Assembly (NCBI GenBank): GCA_003550325.1
Contig: QKWP01001666.1
Coordinates: forward strand, 49,341 to 113,340
Origin: Gigaspora rosea
Lineage: Eukaryota; Glomeromycota; Glomeromycetes; Diversisporales; Gigasporaceae
DNA: 64,000 bases
Reading direction: 5' to 3'
Shown in pieces: positions 12,040-24,540 of the stretch. The position numbers and the translations under genes are program-made. Numbering within the stretch: the stretch's first letter is position 1; each line of letters opens with the position of its first letter. The notes under the pieces are model-generated. The model saw only the letters and a program-made list of their open reading frames with translations, was not told the origin of the DNA and ran no database searches.

Positions 12040-12305
12040 TTTGGCCTTAGATGTAAATAAAAAAAAAATGCGTGACCTTAGATGTGAATAAAAAAAAATT
12101 GCGTGATCTTAGATGTAAATAAAAAAAATTACGTGACCTTAGATGTGAATAAAAAAAAATTTCGTTTCATTACCTTAGATGTGAACATAAAAAAAACTTG
12201 TGTGACCTTAGATGTAAAATGTGATCATAAAAAAAAAATTGCATGAGCTTAGGTGTGAACATAAAAAAAAAAAAGAAAGAAAAAATTCCGTGACCTTTGA
12301 TGTAA
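12040..12305. repeat. About 33-bp tandem repeat
   Basis: About eight units of GTGACCTTAGATGTGAAT plus an A-run of 7-12 bases, with small variations. A-run length changes most between units. Confidence 0.85.
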
Positions 12306-12429
12306 AAAAAATTATTATTCATCACATCACCCCTGATTGACCAATTATTTTGTTTGTTTTGATTTTACATTAAACATAAGATAGCTGCGCAGCATGCGAT
12401 GCCGCGCAGGACCAGTACGATCAGCATCT

Positions 12430-12740
12430 GTTAATTTCAATAATTTGATCAAAAACTATGTATGTTGTGAGGAGCAAAAATGAACCTTATGTCCAAAAGT
12501 CACCATTATGCGCTATTAAACCCAATTAAAATCAACTCTATCTAATCCTAATAACAGTAAAGCTTTGATTGAGGCGGCAGCATTGGTTAATATCTATAAT
12601 TTAATCAAAAACTGCGTATGTTGTGAGGGGCGAAAATGAACCTTATGTTCAAAAGTCACCATTATGCGCTATTAAACCCAATTAAAATCAACCCTATCTA
12701 ACCCTAATAACAGTAAAGCTTTGATTGAGGCAGCGATAAA
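12430..12740. repeat. 156-bp tandem duplication
   Basis: Two copies (about 12430-12585 and 12587-12740) with the order TATGTTGTGAGG, AATGAACCTTATGT, AAAAGTCACCATTATGCG, AACAGTAAAGCTTTG. The internal TCTAACCCTAA words look telomere-like but belong to the duplicated unit. Confidence 0.85.
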
Positions 12741-13403
12741 TTTGATCTGAGTAACTAGGGTTGGAATAGAGCTCTAAATTATGTCATGAGACTCTAATGT
12801 GAGGTCATGGGATTTGGACTTTATTACGAATTTCATGTATCGAGAGGTGTTATTATTAATTAAAGGATCTTTTGGGATAATTACTAGAGCTAACACTTGC
12901 TAGCAGGGAGAAAGTATACAAGACCCCTTTCTCTTCAATTCTCAAGTTGAATTCTAACCTTCGAAAAAGTGTAGATGTATTAGCTCTAAGAAAGTTTCCT
13001 TTTAACCCAAAACCGTTGAATAAATTACTTATTGAATTTACTCTACCCTTAAAATATTCATTATTCTAAGTAAATTTGTATTGTTAGTTGTGACTTTGTA
13101 ACCAGCATTTTGAACTCTATTTAGTCTGGCCCAGTTAAAGAAAGAAAGATCAAATTAATAACCTTTTATATAAAAACATAAATCGATTAAACCTTTGATT
13201 ACCTGATTTATCGAACAATCAATCCATTCCATTGTTAGATTAATCATCTGCAAAGTGTTTAATCACGTGATGATCATTAATAATATAACGATTGCGTTAG
13301 AGCCTTGCAACTAGAATAAAGAGAAGAATTATATAAATAGAGTGAGATTTGAACAACCGAAGAATTATCTACAAGAAATCCAAAGATACTTATCTTCAGA
13401 GAT
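12741..13403. other. Intergenic stretch
   Basis: No gene or repeat that I can support. Confidence 0.5.
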
Positions 13404-13504
13404 GGCATGTCATTATACCAATTGGTTTCAATTTTTTTTTAACGTATGTCTATTTTCAATTGGACATATGTCAAAAAAAAAAATTGAAGCCAATTGGACA
13501 TGCC
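13404..13504. mobile_element. 101-bp foldback element
   Basis: Left end GGCATGTC and right end GACATGCC. Inner arms CCAATTGGTTTCAATTTT and AAAATTGAAGCCAATTGG are complementary, with a small loop. The word ACTTATCTTCA occurs just outside both ends (13388-13398, 13510-13520), possibly a target duplication a few bases away from the termini. A 102-residue plus-strand frame (13342-13650) runs straight across the hairpin and is probably not a gene. Confidence 0.65.
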
Positions 13505-14279
13505 AACTTACTTATCTTCATTTGATCATGCCACAACAAGACCCTAAAAGAACTTCAAGACCCGGACCAAATCAACCACGATCCTTTTTGCATACCAATT
13601 CAAGATTCAAGAGTCTTGCACGATTAAAGGGCATTAGTTTGATTAGATAGTGGTGTTGTTGGTGGTTTTTAGCTGTATACCCAATACTCACCACTCTTAC
13701 AACGTGCAAGCATGTAATTATGGATAAGCCATTGTGGTTTATATCTGTAATGATGAAAAGATAAATTAGTATGTATTAGAATTATCACAATTTCTATTGT
13801 GGATTATAAAGTTACTCGGTATATAATACGTTTTAGGTTCAAAATTATTGTGGCTCATATTAAGAATTACTGTAAAAAATTCTCAAATTCTCATACAAAT
13901 CTTGCTCTTTATTCTAATAATCACAAAATGTGGTTATGGTTCAGTTAGTTCACGTTGAATTTTTTATATCTTATATCATGATTTACTGTTATAAAACTTA
14001 CCTTTGGTGATACATAGTCTGTGACTCAACGCATACTATTAATGTTGTCCATATCTCAATCTAATTTCAAAGAAACAAATTGCGTATGACAAACAGAAGT
14101 CAATTATTTAAATCTTGAAGATGCAAAGTGCAAATAACAAACGAAAGTTGATTTTTTAAATAAAAATATTAATTCATAGTGATAGATCAATTATGAATTA
14201 TGACAAATCTATTATGACATTAACACGCAAATGATCATATGTCTCAATAATTACAGATTTAAATATTATTATTGCTCAT
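13505..14279. other. Intergenic stretch
   Basis: AT-rich DNA, no gene seen. Confidence 0.5.
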
Positions 14280-14850
14280 CTCGTCATGTGCCCTTTCTCG
14301 CACACAACAGTTATGACCAACCTTCCTACCTATAGTCATGTCCTTCTATGCATGACATAGTACAGTATGGGAATAGGGTCGCAGAACAAGCCGCAGGATG
14401 TCACATGAGCAGATCTTTTTGAGGATCATACTTCAACCTCTTTGTTGTTCTTTTCCATAAAAGTCCAGTGACTTTGTAGTAGCGTACCGCCCCTTTCCTT
14501 AGTCCTCTCTTCTTCCTCATATCCTTCTTTGTTTTTTCTTTTCAGAAATGGTGGTGGGTTAGCTAGACACCATGTCGAGCGAAAACTCAAAGAACAAAAA
14601 AATCGATGCAGATCAGCAGGTTACTCAAATACTATTCTGTTCATGATCTGTAGTCACACAGAAAGTCTGATGACTCGCAATAATGTCCCACCTTGTGACT
14701 TCGTTCACAAGCGGGTTATTATTATTGCTCGTCTTGTCATGTGCCCCTTCCTCTCACACAACAGTCATAACCAACCTTTCTACCTACAGGCATGTCCTTC
14801 TATGCACAACATAGTACCGTATAGGATTGTTTTCGAGGATCGTACAATCT
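14280..14850. repeat. Duplicated blocks around 14.3-14.85 kb
   Basis: Block A (14280-14370, TCATGTGCCCTTTCTCGCAC onwards) recurs at 14730-14830. Block B (14575-14727, with CGATGCAGATCAGCAGG and ACTCGCAATAATGTCCC) recurs at 18483-18630. Block B is shared by two points that bracket the decayed Sel1/kinase stretch, so the 14.3-18.6 kb interval may derive from one segmental duplication. The translated frames here are not convincing genes. Confidence 0.7.
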
Positions 14851-15039
14851 TGGTATAAGAAACATACCCATACCTGTATACCACTACCTCCTTCTTTTCC
14901 TTTTTTTTTTTTCTTTACAACCGTACTTATGTGCGATGTGGGTATATGCACCTGCTTTACTGTACACACACATGTACAATCATAGATATAAGAGGTATAC
15001 CTATATACCACTACCTTTTAAAAATCAACTATCTTCCGT

Positions 15040-16080
15040 GACGTCCTGCAAACATCCTAGTTCTCCTAGATCCTTTACCTTAATCTAGGCAAAGTTTAAA
15101 GTACGCACCTGCCCGACTATGCATATACATAAACATAATGTTCATACCTCTTATATTTTTGCACGAACTTGGTGTTCCTTCTCTTTCTTTTTCGGGCCCT
15201 CTTGGCCGACCATCCATCTGTACTATATACAGCACCTAACATCATTACTTTTCAGTTTGAGAGCAGCGTGGGTCTTACACCCCTGTCTCAATATACACCC
15301 TCATGGACATACATGCTTGTATGCCTTTATGCTTTAACACGAACATGCATGTTCTTCATCTAACATTCTCTTTTTTTTTTTTTTTTTTGACACCTGTACA
15401 TTACTATATACCATTTATTTTCCTTTAACCTATTTATACCCAATATACATGTTCATATGGCTTGTTTAAACCTCTATACGAACATGCACGTTCGAGGAGG
15501 TTTTTTTTTACTAACCACCCTATTTCTATACTATTTACTATCTAGTTCACCTAAACTTGAAGGCCGTGTGGGATACACCACCTGCCTCAATCTACACCTC
15601 TATGAACATACGCATTCATATGCTTTACTAACACTCTTTTTTTTTTTATATACTATATACTCATATACGCCTCAATCCTAATTCGAAAATAGTGTGGGTG
15701 TACACACCCATCTTACTTATACCCATGAACATATACTTTTATACGAACATGCGGTTCGTCTTGTTTCTTTTTTTTTTTTTTTTTACTAACCATCCTAAAT
15801 CCATATCTAAACTATCTACCATCTAGTTTACCTTAACTTGAAGGCCATGCGGAGTACACATCTATGAACATACATGTTCATATGCTTTACTAACCCTCTT
15901 TCTTTCTTTTTTTTTTTTTTACTACATACTCATATACGACTCAATCCTAATTTGAGAATGGTGTGGGTGTACACACCCGTCTCACTTATACCCATGAAGA
16001 TACGTGTCCGTGCCTTATTCCTACTTTTATCCAAACATGCAGTTTGTCCTTTTTTTTTTCTTCTTTTTTCCGGTCTTCTC
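15040..16080. repeat. T-rich tandem repeat, about 260-bp units
   Basis: At least two good copies (about 15520-15775 and 15780-16040), and a more diverged one before 15500. Each has a run of T, ACTAACC, ACTTGAAGGCC, ACATACRYRTTCATATGC, and a second T-run followed by GTGTGGGTGTACACACCC. The small plus-strand frames are translations of the repeat. T-runs differ between copies. Confidence 0.75.
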
Positions 16081-16099
16081 CTCTAACTAATTTCTAATG

Positions 16100-18270
16100 G
16101 AAGACCAATGGTAAAGGATTTGCTCAAATGCCCTTTTACTGTTGAAATCTCTGATGTGACGGCTTCAATACTATATATCAGCTGTTTGCGTAAATGGCTT
16201 ACCATCAACTTCAGGCATTACATATGGCCTAATACTATTTATTTCTTCTCTAATTCGAGTTAGAGCTGCTGAAAGTCCTAAATCTGTAATGTATGCCTTG
16301 GATTTACTTATCCGATATTCTCATGCGTTTTTCACCTTTCAAAACTTTCTCAATTTCTTTCCCTATTTCAATGCTTGGATTATTGTACATCTCACGGTAC
16401 TCTATTACAGCCACCAACCTCAGCAGATTTCTTGGTGGTAAACAAATGCCCTGCGTCCATCTTTTTCAACTCTAATTCCATTTGATAATAGGCCCCGCTA
16501 GTTTAAATTTAGATATTACCACCCTATCTGCTGATTTTGATCGTAAATATATGCTCCATATTCATCCTTTCTAACTCTAATTTCCTTTTCATCACGATAA
16601 TTCAATGTTATACCTTCCGTTGGTATTTCCCATTTATGTAACACCTATGCTTTATCTACTTTGTTCCAATCTGGTTTTCTGAAATTCAGAGGGGTCAACA
16701 AGTGTTCTTGCAAGATGCACATGCTATTGCTTCTCCCTCCTCTAATCCCTGAAATTTATCACGATGAAATGACTTTTTTAGCCCTACTCATATTGGCGGG
16801 CTTTTGGTAGCAAACAAATGCCTTGTGCCCATCTTCAACTCCAACTCCATTATGATAACAGGCTCCAACGACATTATTTCCAACATAATTATTTCTATCT
16901 GCTGATTTCGATCGTAAATGCCACAAGACTATTTTCCCCAGATCCAGAAAGGTTGAAATAGCATTCTTGCAAAGTGTACTAGCTATTACTTTCCCACTCT
17001 GATCCCCGAAATTCATCACAAAGATCAAATCTTCTTCCATCAGTGTTTCCCTTATTGTAACATTCTTGCAAAGTACCTCAGCTCTGCCTTTCTACTTCAC
17101 CACAGGACAATTTTACCAGGATCCAGAGAGGTCAACGTAGTGTTCTTGCAAAAGCATTAGCTATTGCTTTCCCCAAAATTTACTGCAAAGATTGAATTTA
17201 AATATTGGCAGCTTTTTGGTAATCAACAAATGCCCATCTTCTTCAATTCCAATCTATTATGATCCGAGACACTAATAGCTTTTATTTCTGACAGCATTAT
17301 CAATATTTGCTGATTTCGATCCAAATGAATGCTGTATATTCATCATTTTCAACTCCAATCTCCCTTACATCACTATATCTAACATGATACCTTTGGCAGC
17401 ATTTCCTATTATTATTGCCATATCTTTGTAACTTACATCTGCCAATGCCAATGCTTTTTCTACTTCACTACAAGACTATTTTACTAGGATCCAGAGGGGC
17501 ACGTAGTGTTCTTGCAAAATGTTCTCATCTCCCCTGGTCCAATCAAATTTTGCAAAGATCAAGGCTCTTAGCACTACACATATTGGGAGATTTCTGGTAA
17601 TACACAAATGCCTTGTGTCCTTCTTTTCCAACTCCAATTCCATTTCGATAACAGACAAGCAGCTTTTATCCCAATAGCATTACCATATCCGCCAATTCTG
17701 AACATAAATAAATGCTTATGTTTCATCCTTTTCAACTCCTATTTATTCTACGTCACAATGTCCAACATTATACCTTTCATCAGTATTTTCTATCATCATA
17801 GTAATATTCTTGAAAAATACCTTTGCAAATGCTTTTTCTACTTCGCCACAAGACATTATCACGAAGATCGAAATTTTAGCATTACATCTCCCAGCAGATT
17901 TTTGGTAATAGACAAATGCCTAGTGTCCTTCTTTTTCAACTCCAATTCCATTCTGATAACCGACACCAATGGCCTTTATTTCAATGGCATTACCCATGTC
18001 TCTGCTGATGCTTTTCCATTTCGTCATGATAATTTTACCAAGGCCATTCTACTGAGGTCCAGAGAGGCCAACATAGTGTTCTTGCATACAGCTTTTCCTC
18101 ATTCTGGTCTCAATTATCACAAAGATCCAAGCTTCAAATGTGGTTGGTGTTCACACAAAGAACCCCAATACCTCATGATTCTTCAATATTACAAAGAAGG
18201 CCTTTTCGAGTCCAAGTCCAATTTCACATCACGTATAGAAAACCAATATCTGTAAAGCTTCAAACTTGTG
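16100..18270 (-). pseudogene. Decayed Sel1-repeat region with kinase fragment
   Basis: On the minus strand, degenerate Sel1 motifs recur: GLGLEKAFF near 18200, IKAIGVGYQNGIGVEKEGH followed by AFVYYQKSA (17990-17880), and SADRNNYVGNNVVGACYHNGVG with KAFVCYQKPA (16920-16790). Others lie near 17640, 17250 and 16480. At 16310-16130 follows ITDLGLSAALTR, PYVMPEVDGKPFTQTADI, a kinase activation segment with DLG, a changed APE and the ADIY helix. Stops and frameshifts are everywhere. The order Sel1 then kinase on the minus strand is the same as at 10.8-7.3 kb. Plus-strand frames such as 17608-18255 are antisense to the Sel1 repeats. Confidence 0.75.
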
Positions 18271-18482
18271 ATCTGGTTCACTCCACAAAATTGGTATAAT
18301 AATTCTGCTCCAATGCCGGTTACATGTGCCTATTCCCAAAAGTTATCCAGTATGATATAGTAATTTCATCTGGTAGTACAGTATCAATATTAGGAAATTC
18401 TCTGAGACTTGGAAATCCTCCTTTTTTCTTACTAAAAAACTGGCTAATGAACTGGCTTGTTCTTGCGACTGAGCTGGACACT

Positions 18483-18630
18483 ATGTCGAGCAGAAAACTC
18501 ACAGAACAAAGAGATCGATGCAGATCATCAGGTTACTCAAATACCATTCCACCCATGATCTGCAGTCACACAGAAAGTCTGGTGACTCGCAATAATGTCC
18601 CGCCTTGTAACTTCGTTCACAAGTGGGTCA
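18483..18630. repeat. Second copy of block B
   Basis: Matches 14575-14727 with few differences, including AAAGAGATCGATGCAGATCA and CACAGAAAGTCTGGTGAC. Confidence 0.85.
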
Positions 18631-19529
18631 GATCATTATAAATGTTCATATTTTAAATTTTCTCACAGTCTGATTACAAAAGGCAAAGTGCCAAATATAT
18701 TTTATCGGTATCGATAACTGATAACAATCGATCAAACATCGATTATGTAACTCCCTTATTAGAAATAAACAGTTTCATGTATCGTAATAAAAGTATTTTA
18801 TTATTATTTATTACAGTACTCTATATAAGATCACATTTCAAATCAGATCACGTATGCATTAATTAACAATACTAAACAGGCACAATTTCAAAAAAAAATT
18901 TCCCACACTATTAGTCAATTTTCAATTACAACATATAAATATTATTTTTGACAAGTACGTAATAAGATCAGTATTCACCAATCTACAATGTATTTATACA
19001 CAATTACGAAAATTTTTCTCACACATGTACGTATTGTCATCCCGTGCCATCAAAATTATCCAATTGGAAAAATGAAAACTATTACCCATACTAAAAAAGG
19101 ATTCTTCAAAAATTAGCTTTTTCTCATATTTCATGTTACACATTCAACGTGATCGTACTGGTAAAAATCATAGTTCTTAAAAAATTGTAATCATAATGAT
19201 CCCACTAAATATTATTTAATCAGAAAATCGTAATCCAATAACCATTTTCAATGATTACAAATTTATATAATATGTTCGCACGCACTCACGTGCACATATA
19301 TGCATACACTGCGCATACATTCATAAACGCCAAAATGTTAACAAAAATATCACAATTATTCCAAAAATAACTTAATGAAAACCATTACCTTTACCAAAAA
19401 GATTTTGCAAAAATCAGAATAGTGGACATCAACTTTGACGAGCATAAACCATACCTCTCACATTTCATATTATATATTCATGTGATCGTACTGGTAAAAC
19501 AAATAACGCCCGGACTAAGAATAGGATTA
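18631..19529. repeat. Intergenic stretch with a diverged direct repeat
   Basis: Two segments (about 19060-19165 and 19365-19500) share AATGAAAACYATTACC, a central TTGCAAAAATCAG- or TTCAAAAATTAG-like part, TTTCATRTTAYAYATTCA and GTGATCGTACTGGTAAAA. The rest is AT-rich with no gene. Confidence 0.6.
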
Positions 19530-19730
19530 GCATTTGGTAGATGCAATAACTAGAGACCCTTACCCTCTAACCCAAAATTTCGCAAGGAATTTTTTTTGTT
19601 AAAAAAAAGTATAGTTTCATAGTCAAAATTTTAAGTTAGAACAATTGTTTAAAAAATCTTGTTTCGGTTCGATTTCGCATTACACCTGATCCTGCATCCT
19701 GATTGGTTAAATGATAACTGCTATCCTAAA
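19530..19730. repeat. Dispersed repeat, ATTACACCTGATCCTG family
   Basis: Contains AAATTTCGCAAGGAATTTTT and TTTCGCATTACACCTGATCC, ending in GATTGGTTAA. Similar combinations are found at 6705-6850, 20480-20760 and 36470-36665, so this is a repeated family inside this window. No coding capacity and no clear ends. Confidence 0.6.
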
Positions 19731-19744
19731 GAAAAAAAAACTAA

Positions 19745-19908
19745 TCTATATAAAAATTTGGGCGGGTCGGGTTAATTATCAACCCGAACCCGACCCGAAC
19801 CTGACCCGAAACTTTCGGGTCAAAATTTTCTAACCCGAACCAGAACTGGCCCAAAATTTTGGGTCGGGTTTCGGGTTGACCTGACCCGATTTGGAGCACT
19901 ACTCTTGG
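19745..19908. repeat. GGGTCGGGTT-rich repeat, inverted copy
   Basis: Degenerate AACCCGACCCGA words ending in GGAGCACTACT, inverted with respect to the copy at 11895. The 67-residue minus-strand frame at 19741 is the translated repeat. Confidence 0.6.
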
Positions 19909-20799
19909 CGAGTGTATAAACCTCTCAGCGAGTGAATTAAACACCTAGTGAGTGATTAAAACCTCAGTACGAATTAAAGATATTTGAGGGTATAGTTTTA
20001 GTCTGCAAATGAAATAACAGATGTTCATAGCATTAGTGTTATTATTGATGGTTCAAAAATTCATGTGTTCGGACAATCGATCCTACGTGAATTTTACAAG
20101 AAGGTCACAAAAATTCCAGGTTATATGCGTCAAATCTAGGACATTGTTTAGCCTTGGCTGTTAGCAGGTTCTATAGCAAATTACTTAATGAATGGATATG
20201 ATTTCATTAGTAAAATTTTTTATAATCTTTGGGGCAAAATCAACAATTCCTATCCAGCCGACCATGATTCCGATGCACTCCGACGTATTCCGACCGGAAT
20301 TTGATCCTCATGTATGAGTTGATCCTACGCTCTGCTATTGCTAGTGAAATGCTAGTAATAAAAAATAATCTGCTTAGATTCAATGTAAAAGCTTCTTCAA
20401 TTGACAAGGGTTTCATCAAGAACTTCATCATCTTAGGTAGCGCTACCACAAAAAATTGATCACTTTGTAATTCTGTAATTTTGACCAATCAAAATTTAGG
20501 ATCAAGTGTAATGTAACAATCAAAACAAATGTGTTTTGTTTTCTAAGTAAAAATACGTATAATATTAAGGCTAAGAAAACTGCGTTATAATTAGGATTAG
20601 GGTTAGAAAAATATAGTGGCCATCGTGGCTATTAGTATAATTTCATGAGAAACATTTTTAATTAGGACGCAATAGATGGTTTTCTGATAAAAATTTAGAG
20701 CTATCTGTTTTTTGTAAAAAATTTTTACGTTACACATGATTTTAAAATTCGATCGGTTAAAATTACAGGTAGTGAACAATTTTTTGTGTTGGAGAGCTA
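19909..20799. other. Intergenic stretch
   Basis: No gene seen. A weak copy of the ATTACA-TGATCC family is present at about 20480-20760. Confidence 0.45.
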
Positions 20800-20935
20800 G
20801 GGCGTTAGTTTCATCAAAAGTCAGGGTTGCATCAGGAGTTTTGTTAATCGTCAAGGGTTTCGTCAGTCGTCAAGAAGCATCAAGGGTTTCGTCAATTGTC
20901 AAGGGTTTCGTCAGACGCAAATTTGACGCGAAAAT
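20800..20935. repeat. GTCAAGGGTTTCGTCA minisatellite
   Basis: Five to six imperfect units of 17-26 bp with TCAAGGGTTTCGTCA. The core GGGTTTCGTCA equals the reverse complement of the minisatellite at 11.4-11.6 kb. Confidence 0.8.
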
Positions 20936-20942
20936 AATTGCG

Positions 20943-22016
20943 TTAGTTATCATTAGCCCATTCATCATTTGCTTCAATTTTCAGTAATTTATTTACATCT
21001 TTGAAAGGTTCATTATATTTTTCTATTTGATAATAGGCTTCTTCTCGATATCTTAGTTCAAATTTACTACTTGGTTCAATATCAAGCAATTTTGTTAGAT
21101 CAATAATTGCATCTTCATAGCTTTCCATAATAAAATTAAAATTTCCTCAAAATTTAAGAGCGGTATCTTGATTGATTTTAGTGACCTTTTTAAATCTTCA
21201 AGTGTACTTATATTTGTTATATTAATGCACATATTAAATAATTCGATCTATTTTGTTTTCACTAAATCATTATCTATATTATTACTAGTAGTCTCTATTT
21301 ACAAAGAATCGCGATATTAAATTATATATCAAAGAAAAATATATTTATATACATATTAAGTATTACCTGCATATTTAAATTTTCTACTACCAAAGTTTAC
21401 CTAAATAAATCCATCTTGCGATCCCATTCCAATACAAGGAAACAAAACTCCTTTTAAATTTCGGAATGCAATACCTTAAAATTTGTGTTATATATATTAA
21501 AAGCCATTGTAATATAAACATGATTTAAACAACAAAACTATGAAGTTTTTGTAACAACTACCTAGGTTTATACCATTTTTAGTAAAGAATGCAGTATTAT
21601 TTTTAAAATTTAAACAATATCCAATGATATCACCAGTAGAAAACAACAGTCCATAAGGATTACCTTCTCCTAAGCAGCTAAAGAATTTTTCATCATTATC
21701 ATGATAACCCCAGGAACCATTATACCATCCTATGAAAAAGCATTAAGAATTAATATATTCAATATGTAAAAAAAAAACAATATGGTAATAAGTTTTTGAT
21801 TACCAAAATCCAATCCAATCAATCTTTTAAATAAAATATAAAGAATTATAAGTGAAATTTAAATGATTTTATTTTAATTTATAGCAAATTGATTTCAACA
21901 TGCTTATTTTTTCCTTCATCTATTATATCAACTTCAAAATAAAATAACTTGTATTGCGGGGGAATTGGATGATTGGCCCTTATTGCACCAAATCCTTCAT
22001 CATTATTGCCCAAACC
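20943..22016 (-). pseudogene. SPRY-TPR protein pseudogene
   Basis: Minus-strand exons parallel the gene at 41.9-43.2 kb. An exon from 22016 gives GNNDEGFGAIRANHPIPPQY and KLFYFEVDI. The exon from about 21734 to 21563 gives WYNGSWGYHDNDEKFF, GEGNPYGLLFSTGDIIGYCL and TAFFTKNGINLG, then a GT donor. The next gives IAFRNLKGVLFPCIGMGSQD and, after a TAG, VNFGSRKFKYA. A TPR part follows: ISTLEDLKRSLKSIKI, a frameshift, then YEDAIIDLTKLLDIEPSS and NKLLKIEANDEWAN to the stop at 20943. The exon joining the first and second SPRY strands is eroded. SPRY and TPR are both protein-interaction modules. The stop and frameshift make this copy non-functional as assembled. Confidence 0.85.
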
Positions 22017-22538
22017 TATGTATTTTTATATTAATATGAAATGTTAAATAATTTATATTAACCAATATAATAGTCCTGCTAGCGATTTCAAATACGCATG
22101 ATTATGAGCCAAATTTTTTAATAATTCAAGCTAAGTCTGCACTAGTATAATGCAAAAAAAATTTCATGTGCATGAAATTTGAAAAATTCCAATTTGTATA
22201 TCACTAAGTCCCACTTTCATAATTCACTCTAAGTCCGCTTGAATCTATCCTCAAAAAATTGATTTATCATCAAGATTCCATAAGGTAAAAAGGGTTAATT
22301 TGGTGAAGTTAACAATACTATCGATTAAACTTTTTATTGACTCATGTAAAATTTTACATATTTGAAGTCACAAGACTATGCCATATTTAGAATAGTTCTA
22401 TAAAAAAAAAAGGATATAATAATTGAAAATCGGTAAAGATCGCTGCTGTGCATATAGTACTAAAAAATAGATCAAAGAGTAATTTGGCGAATTTAAATTA
22501 TCAAGATTAAATAAATTTTTATACTTCCCTTTCTTTTT

Positions 22539-24280
22539 TTAACGACCTTTCTGCTTTCCAAGAGTCTTTTGGGATCTTTTTTCATTTTTTTGTGCCAAAC
22601 GAAGTTCTCGTTCGGCTTTCTTTTGCGCTGCTATCTCCTTTTTTTGGGCTGCTAGCTCCTTTTTTTGTCTCGCTTCGTTAGCTTTACGTTCCACTTCCCT
22701 GTTCACTTCTTCTAATTGGCGCCAACTTTCTTTACTAGTGAGGAGCCGGGAAAATGGAAGTGTCTTTCTTTTTTCCTAGGAGAAGGTAGATCAGACCCGG
22801 TCTGGTCTTCTGTAGTTGACTGTGAACTTTCTGTTGGAATGCAAGGAACCGGGTACTTAAGAACCGAACGTAGAGAGGACGTTCCAGGATTTTTGTAAGT
22901 ATTTAGTTCTTCCTTTGCTACTGAAATTTGTGACTTTAATAAAGCATTTTCATTCTTAAGTTTTATATTTTCTTTTATTAGTTGTTCAACATTTGAATGA
23001 GTAGAATGAAATGCTTCGAATTAGTAGACTTTTGAACCGACGAAGATGATGTGGCTTGTTGAATAAAAGATTGACTAGACGAAGGTGAGATATTGAATTG
23101 TTCAGTTACTAATGATGGGTCTAAACGGTCAGTACTAATAGCTTTTGGGTCATACGGCCAAATACCCATAGCTTTATAGGCATTACGAATAGCTTGTGTG
23201 TGTAAATATTAAGAAAAGCGAAACCAAAGGCTCTTGCGAAGGTTTGTTTGTTTACTATCATGCTATCATTTTCATTATTGTATTTTTCACATGCCTTACT
23301 ATATTCTTTTTTTAGTTTCATGAAAGGAATTTCTGACAGTTGCAAAACATGGGTTGTATGCGGCGGAAGTGCATAAAGAAGGATCCTATTGTTATGACAA
23401 AAGTCAACAATTGTATAACTGATATGACTACTATGACCATCTAACATTAGTAATACTGGTCGGGTAGGAGGGATCGATCGAATAAAATAATCAAGGTACA
23501 TTTGAAATAGGTCTTCACGCATGTACTCTGTGCTTGTAAAGCCTACGGTTCCTGGTGGTGCTCCATCGAGTAAACCAGGAATCGTACGAATGCCTTTATA
23601 AATTATTAAAGGTGGAATATAAGATCTATCCGCCGAAATTGTGGGCGCAACTGAAATATGGTCATGAGAATTTCCCTGTGCAATTTTGTGGACTTGACCT
23701 GCACTGCACCTTTTTTCGCTATAACCTTTTCTAATTTAGGCACAATGACGAACCCAGTCTCATCCATATTCCATATTTGTGCCGTGAAAAGCGAATTTTC
23801 ATTGATAATTTGTTTAAGTTTTTTGAAATGGTCATCAACAATAGTTTTATTTGCTTTTTGTGCCCTTGCCTCTGATAAGTTTTGAGGAACACGAAAGGAC
23901 AACTCGGGTGTTCCTTCATAAAACGTTCCCACCAGTCTTGACCTGGCCCATCTTCTCCAAACGGTGTGATCGTTTATTTAACTTCATCATTTCTATCACG
24001 CAATGATTAACCCCCGTTTTGTTAAACCAACCCCGAGCTTCTGCATGTTAATGCAGTAGCTGACAAGCTGATTTTCTTCATGACTGGTGAGAACGTTGGG
24101 TGCATCTGGACGTTTAGGGGGAACACCATTAGTAACTGCACGGCGAAGTGTAGTTTCCGAAAGACCGAAGTCTTTCGCCAAGCTATTAATACTTGGAGGT
24201 TTGGACCAAAGAGGGCAATCATTTAACTTTTTAAGTGCAGCACTGATTGCATCACCTCTTTTAGTGGAAGAAGTTTTCAT
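22539..24280 (-). pseudogene. Pogo/Tigger-like transposase, frameshifted
   Basis: Starts at ATG 24280 with a helix-turn-helix region: WSKPPSINSLAKDFGLSETT followed by LRRAVTNG (Psq/CENP-B-like DNA binding). After frame changes the catalytic domain shows IWNMDETGF (first Asp, about 23772), VLLMLDGHSSH (second Asp, about 23450) and LPPHTTHVLQLSEIPF (about 23340). At the third site pogo enzymes usually have LQPLDV; here the stretch reads LQLSEI, so the usual Asp is absent and only a Glu lies close by. The C-terminus is a charged region, WRQLEEVNREVERKANEARQ, followed by AAQKK repeats to the TAA at 22539. Several frameshifts separate the parts, so the copy cannot make an intact enzyme. Confidence 0.85.
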
Positions 24281-24540
24281 GTTTGAATAAATTTTTATTA
24301 AAAATTATTGAAATAAAAAAAGTTACAAAATTAAGTAAAAAAGATCAAGATAACGTGACGCATGAAAATTTGCCAGTAAATATTGTTCTGTTTAGATGTT
24401 TTAGCAACATTAGTTGCACAAAATCGTTCGCGTACTGTCCGCATACTAAATTAAATATTCATACTTGCCGCATTATGTTTAAGTTGGAATCCACGTGTAT
24501 GTTTTATGTAGGAGTAATATGGCGAATTGGAAATAAATAA

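Noticed and set aside
13342..13650. 102-residue plus-strand protein
   Set aside because: The frame crosses a foldback element and has no recognisable motif.
17608..18255. 215-residue plus-strand protein
   Set aside because: It is antisense to degenerate Sel1 repeats, which explain the open frame.
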